Of a stretch of DNA of 64,000 nt, positions 50,819 through 58,897 are shown in pieces; the first letter of the stretch is position 1; each line of letters begins with the position of its first letter. Source of the DNA: Tepidiforma thermophila (GTDB lineage: Bacteria > Chloroflexota > Dehalococcoidia > Tepidiformales > Tepidiformaceae); NCBI RefSeq assembly GCF_002563855.1, contig NZ_PDJQ01000001.1, forward strand, positions 1,240,001 through 1,304,000, in the 5' to 3' direction. Made by a program: the position numbers and the translations under genes. Below the pieces are notes generated by a model. It saw nothing but the letters and a program-made list of their open reading frames with translations, did no database searches and had not been told where the DNA came from.

Positions 50819-51604
50819 CCCGGCCGCGCCGACGAACGAGAACAGCTCCGGGTACTTCTTCAGGCTCGCGCCGCCGTCGATGTACAGCGTCTGACCCGTC
50901 ATCAGCGACGACGCATCAGAAGCCAGGTAGAGCGCCAGCCCGGCAACGTCCTCCGGCTCGCCTGCGCGCCCCAGCGCCGTCTCCGCGATGAACGCCGCCT
51001 CCAGCCCCGGCACCGCGGTCATCGGCGCCGTCGCCGGCGTGTGGATTAGCCCTGGCCCAATCGCATTCACCCGGATTCCGTGCCGGCCCAGCTCCAGCGC
51101 GGCCACCTTCGTCAGCATGGCCACCCCCGCCTTCGCCGCGCAGTAGGCCGCAAACCCCTCCGCCGGCTGGATGGCGTTCAGGCTCGCGATGTTGATGATG
51201 CTCCCGCCCTTCCCCTGCGCCATCATCCGCGCCGCTTCGTGCTTGATGCACAGGAACGTCCCCGTCAGCGAAATCCCCACCACCCGGTCCCACTCCTCCA
51301 GCGGGTACGCCTGGATCGGCGCAAACCCGCCGACCCCCGCGTTGTTCACGGCAATATCCAGCCGCCCGAACCGCCGGACCGCCTGCCCCACCATCCGCTC
51401 GACTGCAGCCTCGTCTCGCACGTCCACCTCCGCCCCGTCCACCTGGTTGTGCCCCAGCTCCCCGATCAGCCGGCCGATCCCCGCTGCGTCCACGTCGCCC
51501 ACTATCACCCGCGCCCCTTCCCGCACGAACGCCTCGACGATCGCCTTCCCGATGCCCGAGGCGCCGCCCGTCACGATCGCCACCTTGCCATCCAGCGCGC
51601 CCAT
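50804..51604 (-). CDS. Short-chain dehydrogenase/reductase
   Basis: The 266-residue classical SDR has the nucleotide loop TGGASGIG, NNAGVGG after LDIAV, and the catalytic Ser-Tyr-Lys set in IASLNAIQ and YCAAK. The C-terminal GQTLYIDGG motif is normal. An Asp after the second strand (VGDVD) suggests NAD preference. The ATG at 51604 follows GGAGG by eight bases. It begins 27 bases after a terminator hairpin, so it needs its own promoter or readthrough. Confidence 0.92.
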   Translation of the reverse strand: MGALDGKVAIVTGGASGIGKAIVEAFVREGARVIVGDVDAAGIGRLIGELGHNQVDGAEVDVRDEAAVERMVGQAVRRFGRLDIAVNNAGVGGFAPIQAYPLEEWDRVVGISLTGTFLCIKHEAARMMAQGKGGSIINIASLNAIQPAEGFAAYCAAKAGVAMLTKVAALELGRHGIRVNAIGPGLIHTPATAPMTAVPGLEAAFIAETALGRAGEPEDVAGLALYLASDASSLMTGQTLYIDGGASLKKYPELFSFVGAAGSGAG

Positions 51605-51630
51605 CGCTCGAACCTCCGTCGCCAAACAAA

Positions 51631-51656
51631 AAGCCCCGGCTGCGCCGCCGGGGCTT
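51631..51656 (-). terminator. Intrinsic terminator of the dienelactone hydrolase gene
   Basis: Ten-base perfect arms (51631-51640 and 51647-51656) with a six-base loop are followed on the minus strand by TTTTTGTTTG continuing the stem. It lies 17 bases after the stop at 51674 and is the best rho-independent terminator in the window. Confidence 0.85.
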
Positions 51657-51673
51657 CCAGCGTCCGCCGGGAT

Positions 51674-52342
51674 TTACAGGTACTTCCGGAACCAGGCCAG
51701 CGTCTTCTCCCACGCATCCTTCGCAGCAGCCGGGTTGTACTGCGGCTCCGGTTGCTCGTCGTTGAAGAACGCGTGCTGCGTCCCCGGGTACGTAATGAAC
51801 TCGTGCGGGATGTTCCGCTTCTCCAGCTCCGCCTTGTAGGTCGGGATGTTCGGGTTCACGAAGTCGTCGTGCTCCGCCCAGATCCCCAGCACCGGTGCCG
51901 TCAGGTTGTCCCAGTTGTACTTCACAGCCGGGTGCCCGCCGTAAAAGTCGACGCACGCCCCCACATCCCCATCGCTGTTGCACGCCGCGAACAGGCTCAG
52001 CGCCCCGCCCATGCAGAAGCCCACCGTCCCCACCGGGCCGCCCGTCATCTCCTTCAGGTACGCCACCGCCCCCTTCAGGTCCGCCTCCGCCCGCTGGATG
52101 TTCAGCGCCATCAGCAGCTTCCCCGCCTCGTCCGGCTCCTTGGTCACCACCCCGTGGTACAGGTCCGGCGCCAGCGCAACGAAACCCTCCGCCGCGAACC
52201 GGTCCGCGATCCCCTTGATGTTGTCGTTCAGCCCCCACCACTCCTGGATCACGACCACGCCCTTGCCCGAACCGGATGCCGGCTTCGCAAGGTACCCACT
52301 GCAGGTCCCGCCGTTCGCCGGGAACGTCACCATCTCACCCAT
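51674..52342 (-). CDS. Dienelactone hydrolase family protein
   Basis: The 222-residue alpha/beta hydrolase has the family triad Cys110 (GFCMGG), Asp160 (AEHDD) and His190 (TQHAFF), with Glu34 in VIQEWWGLN that positions the Cys in true dienelactone hydrolases. In chlorocatechol degradation such enzymes open dienelactone to maleylacetate, but many relatives have other esterase roles, and no aromatic pathway is nearby. Strong AAAGGAG ribosome site before the ATG at 52342. Confidence 0.92.
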   Translation of the reverse strand: MGEMVTFPANGGTCSGYLAKPASGSGKGVVVIQEWWGLNDNIKGIADRFAAEGFVALAPDLYHGVVTKEPDEAGKLLMALNIQRAEADLKGAVAYLKEMTGGPVGTVGFCMGGALSLFAACNSDGDVGACVDFYGGHPAVKYNWDNLTAPVLGIWAEHDDFVNPNIPTYKAELEKRNIPHEFITYPGTQHAFFNDEQPEPQYNPAAAKDAWEKTLAWFRKYL

Positions 52343-52394
52343 GGTCCTCACTCCTTTCCCCCGTGAGTCCGGGGTCAAACTTCGCGCCGATAGC

Positions 52395-53552
52395 CTACCC
52401 TGTCCGTGTTCGCGCGTCAGCCTCCTCCAGCGCCAGCGCAATCTCCTCGCGCACCCACGGGTCATCCTCCGCCGTGAGCCGCCACGTCAGCAGTTCCTGC
52501 ACGTCCGCACCGGTCCGCGCCGCCAGCCGCCCGAGCGCCCACGCGGCATGGCCCCGCACCACCGCCGACCCGTCCTCCAGCGCCCTCGCCAGTACCGGCG
52601 CCTCCTCCGCCGACCCCACATTGCCCAGCGCGATGCACGCGTTCCGCGCCATCCCCTCCCGCTTCGCCCGCATCAGCGCCGTCCCCCGGTAGGCCGCCTC
52701 GAATTCCGCCTGGTCCATCTCCACGAACGCCCGCAGCTCCGGCCACGCCCGCTCGGCCGACGCCGCCTGCAGCTCCGGGTCCGCCTCCCAGCGGCTCGCC
52801 CCAACCGGGCACGCATCAAGGCAGTCGTCGCAGCCGAACACCCGCGCTCCGATCGCCGCCCGCAAGTCCCGCGGGACCACCCCTCGGTGCTCAATCGTCA
52901 GGTAGCTGATGCACCGCCGCGCATCCACCACCCCGCCGTCCGGCGCAATCGCCTGCGTCGGACACGCAACAATGCACCGCCGGCAGCTCCCGCAGCTCTT
53001 CCGCAGCGGCGGGTCCGGCTCCAGCTCCAGCGTCGTCGCGATGACCCCCAGCAGCACCCACGGCCCGAACCCCGGCGCCAGCAGCATCGTCGACTTCCCC
53101 AGCCAGCCAAGCCCTGCCGCCGCCGCATACGGCCGCTCGAGCAGCGGGCCGTAGTCCACGGTCGCCCGCGCCTCCGCCCCGAACTCCTCCCGGAGCCGGC
53201 GCACCGCCTTCCGCAGCCGCCCCTCGAACACGCGGTGGTAGTCCCGCCCCCGCGCGTACCGCGCCACGAGCCCCCGCGCCCGGCCGTCCGCCGGCCGCGG
53301 CGGGTCCGGCGCGTGCGCCGGCAGCGCAACCACCACCAGGCTCCTCGCGCCCGCCAGGAACCGCCCCGGGTCGGTCGCCCGTTCAACCCAGTCGGCGTCC
53401 ATCCACCGCATCTCCCCGAACAGGCCCTCCGCCAGGGCCCGCTCCGCCGCGGCCCGCGCCCCGCCCGCCGGCGCAGCCCGCGCCACCCCCGCCAGCGGGA
53501 ACCCAGCCTCCCGGCAGACCGCCAGCACCCGGCGCTTCAGCTCCCCATTCAT
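52395..53552 (-). CDS. queG: Epoxyqueuosine reductase with HEAT-like C-terminus
   Basis: The 385-residue cobalamin- and Fe-S-dependent enzyme carries out the last step of queuosine tRNA modification. It has an N-terminal DUF1730-type region (SLVVVALPAHAP, ARGRDYHRVFEGRL), two ferredoxin-like 4Fe-4S motifs (CGSCRRCIVACPTQAI and CDDCLDACPVGA) and a C-terminal HEAT-repeat segment (about residues 290-375) seen in many QueG proteins. ATG 53552 follows CAGAAT by nine bases, perhaps leaderless. It diverges from an Fe-S type regulator. Confidence 0.92.
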   Translation of the reverse strand: MNGELKRRVLAVCREAGFPLAGVARAAPAGGARAAAERALAEGLFGEMRWMDADWVERATDPGRFLAGARSLVVVALPAHAPDPPRPADGRARGLVARYARGRDYHRVFEGRLRKAVRRLREEFGAEARATVDYGPLLERPYAAAAGLGWLGKSTMLLAPGFGPWVLLGVIATTLELEPDPPLRKSCGSCRRCIVACPTQAIAPDGGVVDARRCISYLTIEHRGVVPRDLRAAIGARVFGCDDCLDACPVGASRWEADPELQAASAERAWPELRAFVEMDQAEFEAAYRGTALMRAKREGMARNACIALGNVGSAEEAPVLARALEDGSAVVRGHAAWALGRLAARTGADVQELLTWRLTAEDDPWVREEIALALEEADARTRTG

Positions 53553-53600
53553 CGCTGCACCATTCTGGCAGTCCGCCGAACCCTGCGCCGGTGCCGAATT

Positions 53601-53631
53601 CTTTCGCATACAATGAAAATTATTGTGAAAG
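53601..53631. promoter_or_regulatory. AT-rich imperfect dyad in the queG/regulator intergenic region
   Basis: The arms CTTTCGCATACAAT and ATTGTGAAAG form an imperfect 31-base dyad, with ACAAT/ATTGT strongest, in the only AT-rich patch of the 246-base gap 53553-53798. It sits upstream of queG and about 170 bases before the divergent regulator. The rest of the gap is GC-rich with a small CGCGAT/ATCGCG palindrome and TTGACA near 53784; no gene is seen there. Confidence 0.4.
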
Positions 53632-53798
53632 TCTTCGCTATCGCCTCGCGATGATCGCGGAAGCGTCGAGGCGCGTATCTTTGCCGCCAGCCTGCGACGA
53701 GCGGCGCGCCGTCGCTGCGCGGGCGACCAGCCCCGGTCCGGCGCGGACGTCCCGCCTCACCGCCTGGACGCCGTCGCCGGTTTGACAATACGAGCACC

Positions 53799-54443
53799 AT
53801 GTCTGAGCACTCCTGCCTCGACCTCCTCGACCCAACCCGCCGGGCCATCCTCGTCGCCCTCAAGCGCCTCCACGCCGCTACCGTGGAGGAGATCGCCGTC
53901 CACTGCTTCCTCTCCGTCGGCGCCGCTCGCCAGCACCTCCAGACCCTCGCAGCCCAGGGCCTCGTCAGCCACGAGCCCGAGCGCCGCGGCCCCGGCCGGC
54001 CGCGCCACCGCTACCTTCTCACCCCCCGCGCTGAGGCCCTCTTCCCGAAGCTCCACCAGCAGGCCCTCATCAACCTGCTCGAGGCCCTCGCCGCGGAACC
54101 CGCGGAGGTCCGCGAACGTGTCCTCGAGCGCCTGGAAGCCAGCACTATCGAAACCTACCGCGCCGCGTTCGAGCGCGAATCCCGCGGGTCCCCCCTCCGC
54201 GGCGTCGTCGCCGTGTTTGAGCAGGCCGGCTATATGCCCGAGGTCGACGAGCGCGCCGGCGAAACCCGGCTGGTCCTCCACCACTGCCCGGTCGCCGCGG
54301 CTGCCGCCGTCGACCCGCTCCTCTGCGAAGCCGAGCAAAACTGCCTCGCCGCCGCCCTCAAAGAGACGCCCCTCCGCCGCGTCGCCTGGCGCCCCGCGGG
54401 CGACCCCGTCTGCATCTACCTCCTCGAACCTGGCGACGGCTGA
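53799..54443 (+). CDS. SufR-like helix-turn-helix regulator with conserved cysteines
   Basis: The 214-residue winged-helix protein has an N-terminal DNA-binding domain (TVEEIAVHCFLSVGAARQHLQTLAAQGLV, then GPGRPRHRYLLTPRAEALFPKLH) of the SufR/DeoR-like type. The C-terminal half carries Cys163, Cys176, Cys182 and Cys205, with the HHCP, LLCEAE and DPVCIYLL contexts that in SufR hold an Fe-S cluster. No suf genes adjoin. The divergent neighbour is queG, itself an Fe-S enzyme, so an Fe-S or oxidative signal is a plausible input. Confidence 0.85.
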   Translation: MSEHSCLDLLDPTRRAILVALKRLHAATVEEIAVHCFLSVGAARQHLQTLAAQGLVSHEPERRGPGRPRHRYLLTPRAEALFPKLHQQALINLLEALAAEPAEVRERVLERLEASTIETYRAAFERESRGSPLRGVVAVFEQAGYMPEVDERAGETRLVLHHCPVAAAAAVDPLLCEAEQNCLAAALKETPLRRVAWRPAGDPVCIYLLEPGDG

Positions 54444-54502
54444 CCCCGGGCCGGCCCCTGCCCCCGGCACGGGACCGGCCCGCACTCTGCGCGCGCAGCG
54501 CC

Positions 54503-55723
54503 TCAGGCCACGCCGAAGTCCCAGCTCGCTCCGTCGTGGTACACCTTCAGCACGTTCTTCGCGATCAATATCCGGTGCACCTCATCCGGCCCGTCCGCGA
54601 TCCGCAGCGTCCGCGCCCCCGTGTACATCCCGGCCAGCGGCGTGTCGCCGCTCACGCCCATCGCCCCGTGCACCTGGATCGCCCGGTCCACCACCCGTTC
54701 ATGCGCCGCCGGCACGTACACCTTCAGCGCCGAGATCAGCGTCCGCGCGTCCTGCCCCGTGTCGATGACCTCCGCCGTGTGGATGGTCATCAGCCGCGCC
54801 GTCACGATGTCGATGTACGAGTCCGCAATGAACCCCTGGATGAACTGCTTCGTCTCCAGCTTTCCCCCGCGGACCTCGCGCTCTATCGACCGCCGCACCA
54901 TCAGGTCGAACGCCCGCCACATCTGCCCCACGCTGTTCATGCAGTGGAACACCCGCCCGGCGCCCAGCCGATCCTGCGCCGCCTGGTGGCCGCTGCCCGT
55001 CCGCCCAAGCTGGTTCGTCACCGGCACCCGCACGTTCCGGTACTCCACCTCGCAGTGGTTCGACTCAATCCCCCAGACCTTAATCTTCCGCACAATCCGG
55101 AAGCCCGGCGTGTCCGTCGGCACGATGATCTGGGTCATCTTCTCCTTCTGGCCGCCCTGCCCGTCCGGCTCCTCCGTCCGGCACATCACGATCGCAAAGG
55201 CCGCCCCGTCCGCACCGGTCGTGAACCACTTCCGGCCGTTGATGACCCACTCGTCGCCGTCGCGCACCGCCCGCGTCTGGATGGCGTACGGGTCCGAACC
55301 CGGCGCGTCCGGCTCCGTCATCGAGAAGCACGACCGGATTTCGCCCCGGATGAGCGGCTCCAGCCACTTCTTCTTCTGCTCCTCCGTCCCGTACTTCAGC
55401 AGGATGGTCTGGTTCCCCGAATCCGGGGCCACCACGCCGAACAGCGGGTTCGAATACGGGCTCCACGCCAGGATCTCGTTCATGTAGGCGTGCTTCATGA
55501 ACCCGATCCCCATCCCGCCGTACTCCTTCGGCAGGTGCGGCGCCCACAGCCCGGCCGCCTTCACATGCTCCTGGATCTCATGCCGCAGCCGCTGCGTCTC
55601 CGGGTTCCGGTAGTCCCCCAGCCGGTCCTCGTTCGGGATGATGTACCGGTTGACGATGTTCGCCGTCGCCTCCCGGATCCGGTTCGTCTCCGGGTCCAGC
55701 GTCGGCACGGGTGAAACCTGCAT
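54503..55723 (-). CDS. Acyl-CoA dehydrogenase family protein (ACAD10/11-like)
   Basis: The 406-residue flavoprotein has the N-terminal helical domain (HVKAAGLWAPHLPKEYGGMG), the FAD-contact strands CFSMTEPDAPGSDP and WVINGRKWFTTGADGA, and the C-terminal AIQVHGAMGVSGDTPLAGMY and RIADGPDEVH. The last is typical of the ACAD10/11 branch that handles 4-hydroxyacyl-CoA or long-chain substrates. Fits the ACAD10-type phosphotransferase at 14552. The ATG at 55723 has GAGGAG upstream. Confidence 0.92.
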   Translation of the reverse strand: MQVSPVPTLDPETNRIREATANIVNRYIIPNEDRLGDYRNPETQRLRHEIQEHVKAAGLWAPHLPKEYGGMGIGFMKHAYMNEILAWSPYSNPLFGVVAPDSGNQTILLKYGTEEQKKKWLEPLIRGEIRSCFSMTEPDAPGSDPYAIQTRAVRDGDEWVINGRKWFTTGADGAAFAIVMCRTEEPDGQGGQKEKMTQIIVPTDTPGFRIVRKIKVWGIESNHCEVEYRNVRVPVTNQLGRTGSGHQAAQDRLGAGRVFHCMNSVGQMWRAFDLMVRRSIEREVRGGKLETKQFIQGFIADSYIDIVTARLMTIHTAEVIDTGQDARTLISALKVYVPAAHERVVDRAIQVHGAMGVSGDTPLAGMYTGARTLRIADGPDEVHRILIAKNVLKVYHDGASWDFGVA

Positions 55724-55831
55724 GCCTGCACTCCTCGTTCAATGCGATGCGCGCAGTCTACCCCGCCCGCCGGCACATGCGTGGTGCGAACGGTCCCGGT
55801 GCAGGCCCCGGATGGCCCCCCGGCGGGGCAG

Positions 55832-56293
55832 CTAGGTGATGGGCCAGCGCGCGCTCGCCTCGTAGGCGTGCGCAATCGTGTGGTGAATCCAGATCTGCGC
55901 CACCAGTTCCGCCTTCTCCATCTCGTAGCCGCCCAGCTTCACCACCTTCGCAAGGTCCGCCTCGTCAAGCGTCTCCACGAACTTCGCCGATGCCTCGTGG
56001 CCGTCGAGGATCGCCTGGATAATCTCCTCGCGGCTCTTGTCCTTCAGCCCGGCAATCGCCGCGGCGTTGTTCTGCGCGATCCGCTCCGCACCGATGCCCG
56101 AAAGCACCCCCGCATCCAGCAGCGGGTACAGCCCGGCCGCCCCGCCCGCTACCGCTGCAATGTGCCGGAAGGCGTCGCCGCTCGTCCACTGGTGCCCGAG
56201 CTGGTAGTCCCAGTCCTTCGTCCGCTCAGCCGCAGCGGCAGCCCGCCGACCGGCGAACCGGATCCCGTCCGCAAGTTCCTGCTTCGAAATCAT
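55832..56293 (-). CDS. DinB-like four-helix protein
   Basis: The 153-residue all-helical protein resembles the DinB/maleylpyruvate isomerase-like superfamily (WTSGDAFRHIAAVAGG at helix 2 and ELVAQIWIHHTIAHAYEA at helix 4). Those positions carry His residues that bind a divalent metal in the family, and His53, His139/140 and His143 could serve here. The family includes thiol-dependent transferases; the substrate is unknown. A GAAGGGGG ribosome site precedes the ATG. Confidence 0.6.
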   Translation of the reverse strand: MISKQELADGIRFAGRRAAAAAERTKDWDYQLGHQWTSGDAFRHIAAVAGGAAGLYPLLDAGVLSGIGAERIAQNNAAAIAGLKDKSREEIIQAILDGHEASAKFVETLDEADLAKVVKLGGYEMEKAELVAQIWIHHTIAHAYEASARWPIT

Positions 56294-56352
56294 GCGCTTC
56301 CCCCTTCAATGTTCGCGTGCGCGCGCCGGCGAGCCCGCCGTGCGCCGGCAGC

Positions 56353-57195
56353 TTACGCGAACTCTTCGTCTTCGTCGCTCTCGACGTCCACGTCCGGGGT
56401 CGTCTCGAGGTCCTCGCCGGTCTCGCTCCAGCCGTTCTCCACCTCGTCCTCGATCTCCTCCTCTTCCTCGTAGCCCCACTCCTCCTCTTCCTCGCGCCGA
56501 AGCAGCCCGCGCCGCGTATACGGCCGGATGTCCGAAATGCGCGACTGCGGGAAGCTCACCTTGTCGATCATCGACGGGTGCTTGAACGTCTCCCGCAGGA
56601 TGACCTTCGGGTGCTCGCCCGTGCTCACCATCGCCGCGCTGTACCGGTTCCCGGCCTTCATCATCCGCGCCAGGCGCAGTCCAATCCGCGGTTCGATCAT
56701 CCCCACGTACTCGCCGCGCACGGTCAGCACGTTCACCGCGTTCCCCTGCACCTCCAGCTGCACGATGTCGCCCGCATCCAGCACCGCGGCCACCTTCGGG
56801 TCAACCGCCTGCAGCGAAGCGACCGCCGCACTCCCCGTCTCTTCGACGAACAGCCGCGTGTCAACGTGCGTCGGCGGCGCATCCACCGGCCGGTCCCGCA
56901 GCGCGGCCAGCCGGTCGATGTTCCGCTTCGCGATGAGGTTAGTGGGATCGAGGTCCAGCGCCTTCTGGTATGCATCCAGCGCATCCTGCACCTGTCCCAG
57001 CTCGCTTAGCGCCTTCCCCAGGCGGTTGTACCCCTCCGCCTCGTTCGGGAAGAGCCGGATGTACTCGCGGTTGACCTGCACGGCCTCCTGCCATCGGCCG
57101 TTCACCGCCAGCTTCACCGCCTGGTCCGTCAGCTGCTTCTTCAGCTTCGCCCGTGCCTCGGGCGTCATCTCGTCGTGGGTCGTCTCGTTCGTCAT
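56353..57195 (-). CDS. TPR protein with acidic C-terminal tail
   Basis: The 280-residue protein has two tetratricopeptide repeats (about residues 25-95; WQEAVQVNREYIRLFPNEAEGYNRLGKAL and the following VQDALDAYQKALDLDP). A beta-rich region follows (residues about 115-205; DIVQLEVQGNAVNVLTVRGEYVGMIEPRIG) suggesting a small barrel. The tail of about 55 residues is mostly Glu/Asp and is likely disordered. Such architecture is common in Chloroflexota as uncharacterised proteins. Probably a scaffold or RNA/protein-binding factor; not resolved. Confidence 0.75.
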   Translation of the reverse strand: MTNETTHDEMTPEARAKLKKQLTDQAVKLAVNGRWQEAVQVNREYIRLFPNEAEGYNRLGKALSELGQVQDALDAYQKALDLDPTNLIAKRNIDRLAALRDRPVDAPPTHVDTRLFVEETGSAAVASLQAVDPKVAAVLDAGDIVQLEVQGNAVNVLTVRGEYVGMIEPRIGLRLARMMKAGNRYSAAMVSTGEHPKVILRETFKHPSMIDKVSFPQSRISDIRPYTRRGLLRREEEEEWGYEEEEEIEDEVENGWSETGEDLETTPDVDVESDEDEEFA

Positions 57196-57298
57196 CTTCC
57201 GTCGCTTTCTACCCGCCCGGCGAAGCGGAAAGGATACGGCCGCGCGCCCCCACGGGCAAACCCCCGCGCCATGCTCCCGCCCGGCGTACGATCACAAT

Positions 57299-57883
57299 AT
57301 GCCCGCCCCGCCGATCGATGCCCCGGCCCTCGAATCCCGCATGCGCGCCGCCTGGCAGGCTGCCGCCTCCCGCTTCCGGGCCTACCATCTCATCCTGCCC
57401 GGGTCGCCCGCCTTCGTCTGTAAGACCGATGCCTGCGAGGCCGCCTGCTGCCGCGTCTTCTCCGTCGCCATGCACGACCGCGACGTCGACCACTTCGCCC
57501 GCACCACCGGCCTCCAGCCGGTCCAGTTCCTCGAACTCGAAGAAGGCCAGCCGGTACGCCTCCCGCTCGCCCAGCCCTACCTCCTCGCCCGCGACGAAGG
57601 CCGCTGCCGTTTCCTGCAGCCCGCGCACCACTGCGGCGTCTATGAGGCGCGCCCCACCGCCTGCCGCCTCTATCCCCACTTCGTCGTCTACTGGAACGTC
57701 GAAACGGAGCGCCCCGTCTACCAGTCGCTGCCGCCCCTCGAAGCCGCTGCAGCCTCCGGTCCGGTTGTGCCCCTCCTCCTCGGCCACGACGATTGCCCCG
57801 GGTTCACCGGCCCGCCGCTCGCCCCGGCCGACTGGCTCCACCTCCTCCGCGAAACCGACCACCTCCAGCGGAATCTTGCCTGA
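57299..57883 (+). CDS. YkgJ-type CxxxCxxCC metal/Fe-S cluster protein
   Basis: The 194-residue protein is of the YkgJ/UPF0153 family. The Cys cluster CKTDACEAACC begins near residue 42, and the second cluster includes GRCRF, HCGVYEARPTACRLYP. These Cys are thought to bind zinc or an Fe-S cluster; a member acts as flagellin lysine methylase, others are unassigned. The ATG at 57299 lies six bases after TACGAT (57287-57292), an almost textbook leaderless start. Confidence 0.85.
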   Translation: MPAPPIDAPALESRMRAAWQAAASRFRAYHLILPGSPAFVCKTDACEAACCRVFSVAMHDRDVDHFARTTGLQPVQFLELEEGQPVRLPLAQPYLLARDEGRCRFLQPAHHCGVYEARPTACRLYPHFVVYWNVETERPVYQSLPPLEAAAASGPVVPLLLGHDDCPGFTGPPLAPADWLHLLRETDHLQRNLA

Positions 57884-57941
57884 CGGCGGCCCTGTCCCGC
57901 GCAGCCCCGGCGCTCTACGCTGGATGCACCCTGTTCCGCGT

Positions 57942-58868
57942 ATGACCACCCGCCACATCCTCACGCTGGCCCTCCTCTCCGTCGTCTGGGGCGCCTCCTT
58001 CCTGTTCATCAAGGTCCAGCTGGACGCCGGCCTCGACCCGCTCGGCGTCGCCAGCGTCCGGACTCTCCTCGGCGCTGCCGCGCTCGCCCCGTTCGCGGCC
58101 GCTGCCGTGCGCCGGGCGCGGCCCGCCCCGCGCGATGCCGTCCTCCTCGCCGCCCTCGGCGTCACCAACTTCGCCGTCCCCTGGACGCTCATCGCCCTCG
58201 CCGAGCACCACATTTCGAGCGGTATGGCCTCGATCGCGAACTCCACTGCGCCGCTCTGGGCTGCCGTCCTCGCCGTCGCCTTCCTCCGCGAGGAACGCGT
58301 CAACCGTACGAAGGGTGTCGGTCTCGTGCTCGGCTTCTCCGGCATCGTCATCCTGGCCGGCCCGGCATCCCTCGTGCACCTCTCCAGCGATGCCGCCGGC
58401 GTGGCTCTCGTCCTCGCCTCCACCCTCAGCTACGCCGCGTCCGCTATCGCCATCCGCCGCGCCCTCGGCCACCTCTCGCCGGCAGTCATCGCCTTCGGCC
58501 AGGTCGCCGCCGCGGCAGCCGCCCTTTTCCCCGCAGCAGCAGCGACGGGCGCCTTCGCCGGCGTCGACTGGTCCCCTCATGTCGTCGCCTCGGCCGCGAC
58601 CCTCGGCATCCTTGGTTCCGGCCTCGCCGTGGTCGCCTACATGGGCCTCATTCAGCAGATCGGCGCCGTTCGCTCGGTCCTCGTGACCTACCTCATCCCG
58701 CCATGGGGTGTCCTCTTCGGCTGGGCCTTCCTCAGCGAGGCCATCAGCTGGAACCTCCTCGCCGGACTCGGCGTCATCCTCGCCGGCGTACTCCTTGTCC
58801 AGGGCGTCCTCCGCCTGCCAGGCGCCCGCCCGCCCGAGTCCGCCGGCTCCGCTGCGCTCGGCAAGTAG
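57942..58868 (+). CDS. EamA/DMT family transporter
   Basis: The 308-residue inner-membrane protein has ten predicted spans in two EamA repeats, each beginning with the WGASFLFIK or SYAASAIAIRRAL type pattern. Members move amino acids, nucleosides or other metabolites, often outward; the substrate is unknown. TACGCT (57916-57921) predicts a transcript starting around 57928, after the in-frame ATG at 57924, so ATG 57942 was preferred. Confidence 0.88.
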   Translation: MTTRHILTLALLSVVWGASFLFIKVQLDAGLDPLGVASVRTLLGAAALAPFAAAAVRRARPAPRDAVLLAALGVTNFAVPWTLIALAEHHISSGMASIANSTAPLWAAVLAVAFLREERVNRTKGVGLVLGFSGIVILAGPASLVHLSSDAAGVALVLASTLSYAASAIAIRRALGHLSPAVIAFGQVAAAAAALFPAAAATGAFAGVDWSPHVVASAATLGILGSGLAVVAYMGLIQQIGAVRSVLVTYLIPPWGVLFGWAFLSEAISWNLLAGLGVILAGVLLVQGVLRLPGARPPESAGSAALGK

Positions 58869-58897
58869 CCCTCGCCCGTACCTGCTAAGCTCCCGCC

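Noticed and set aside
53591-53785. 64-codon open frame in the queG/regulator gap
   Set aside because: No ribosome site, no recognisable pattern, and it runs through the candidate regulatory dyad.
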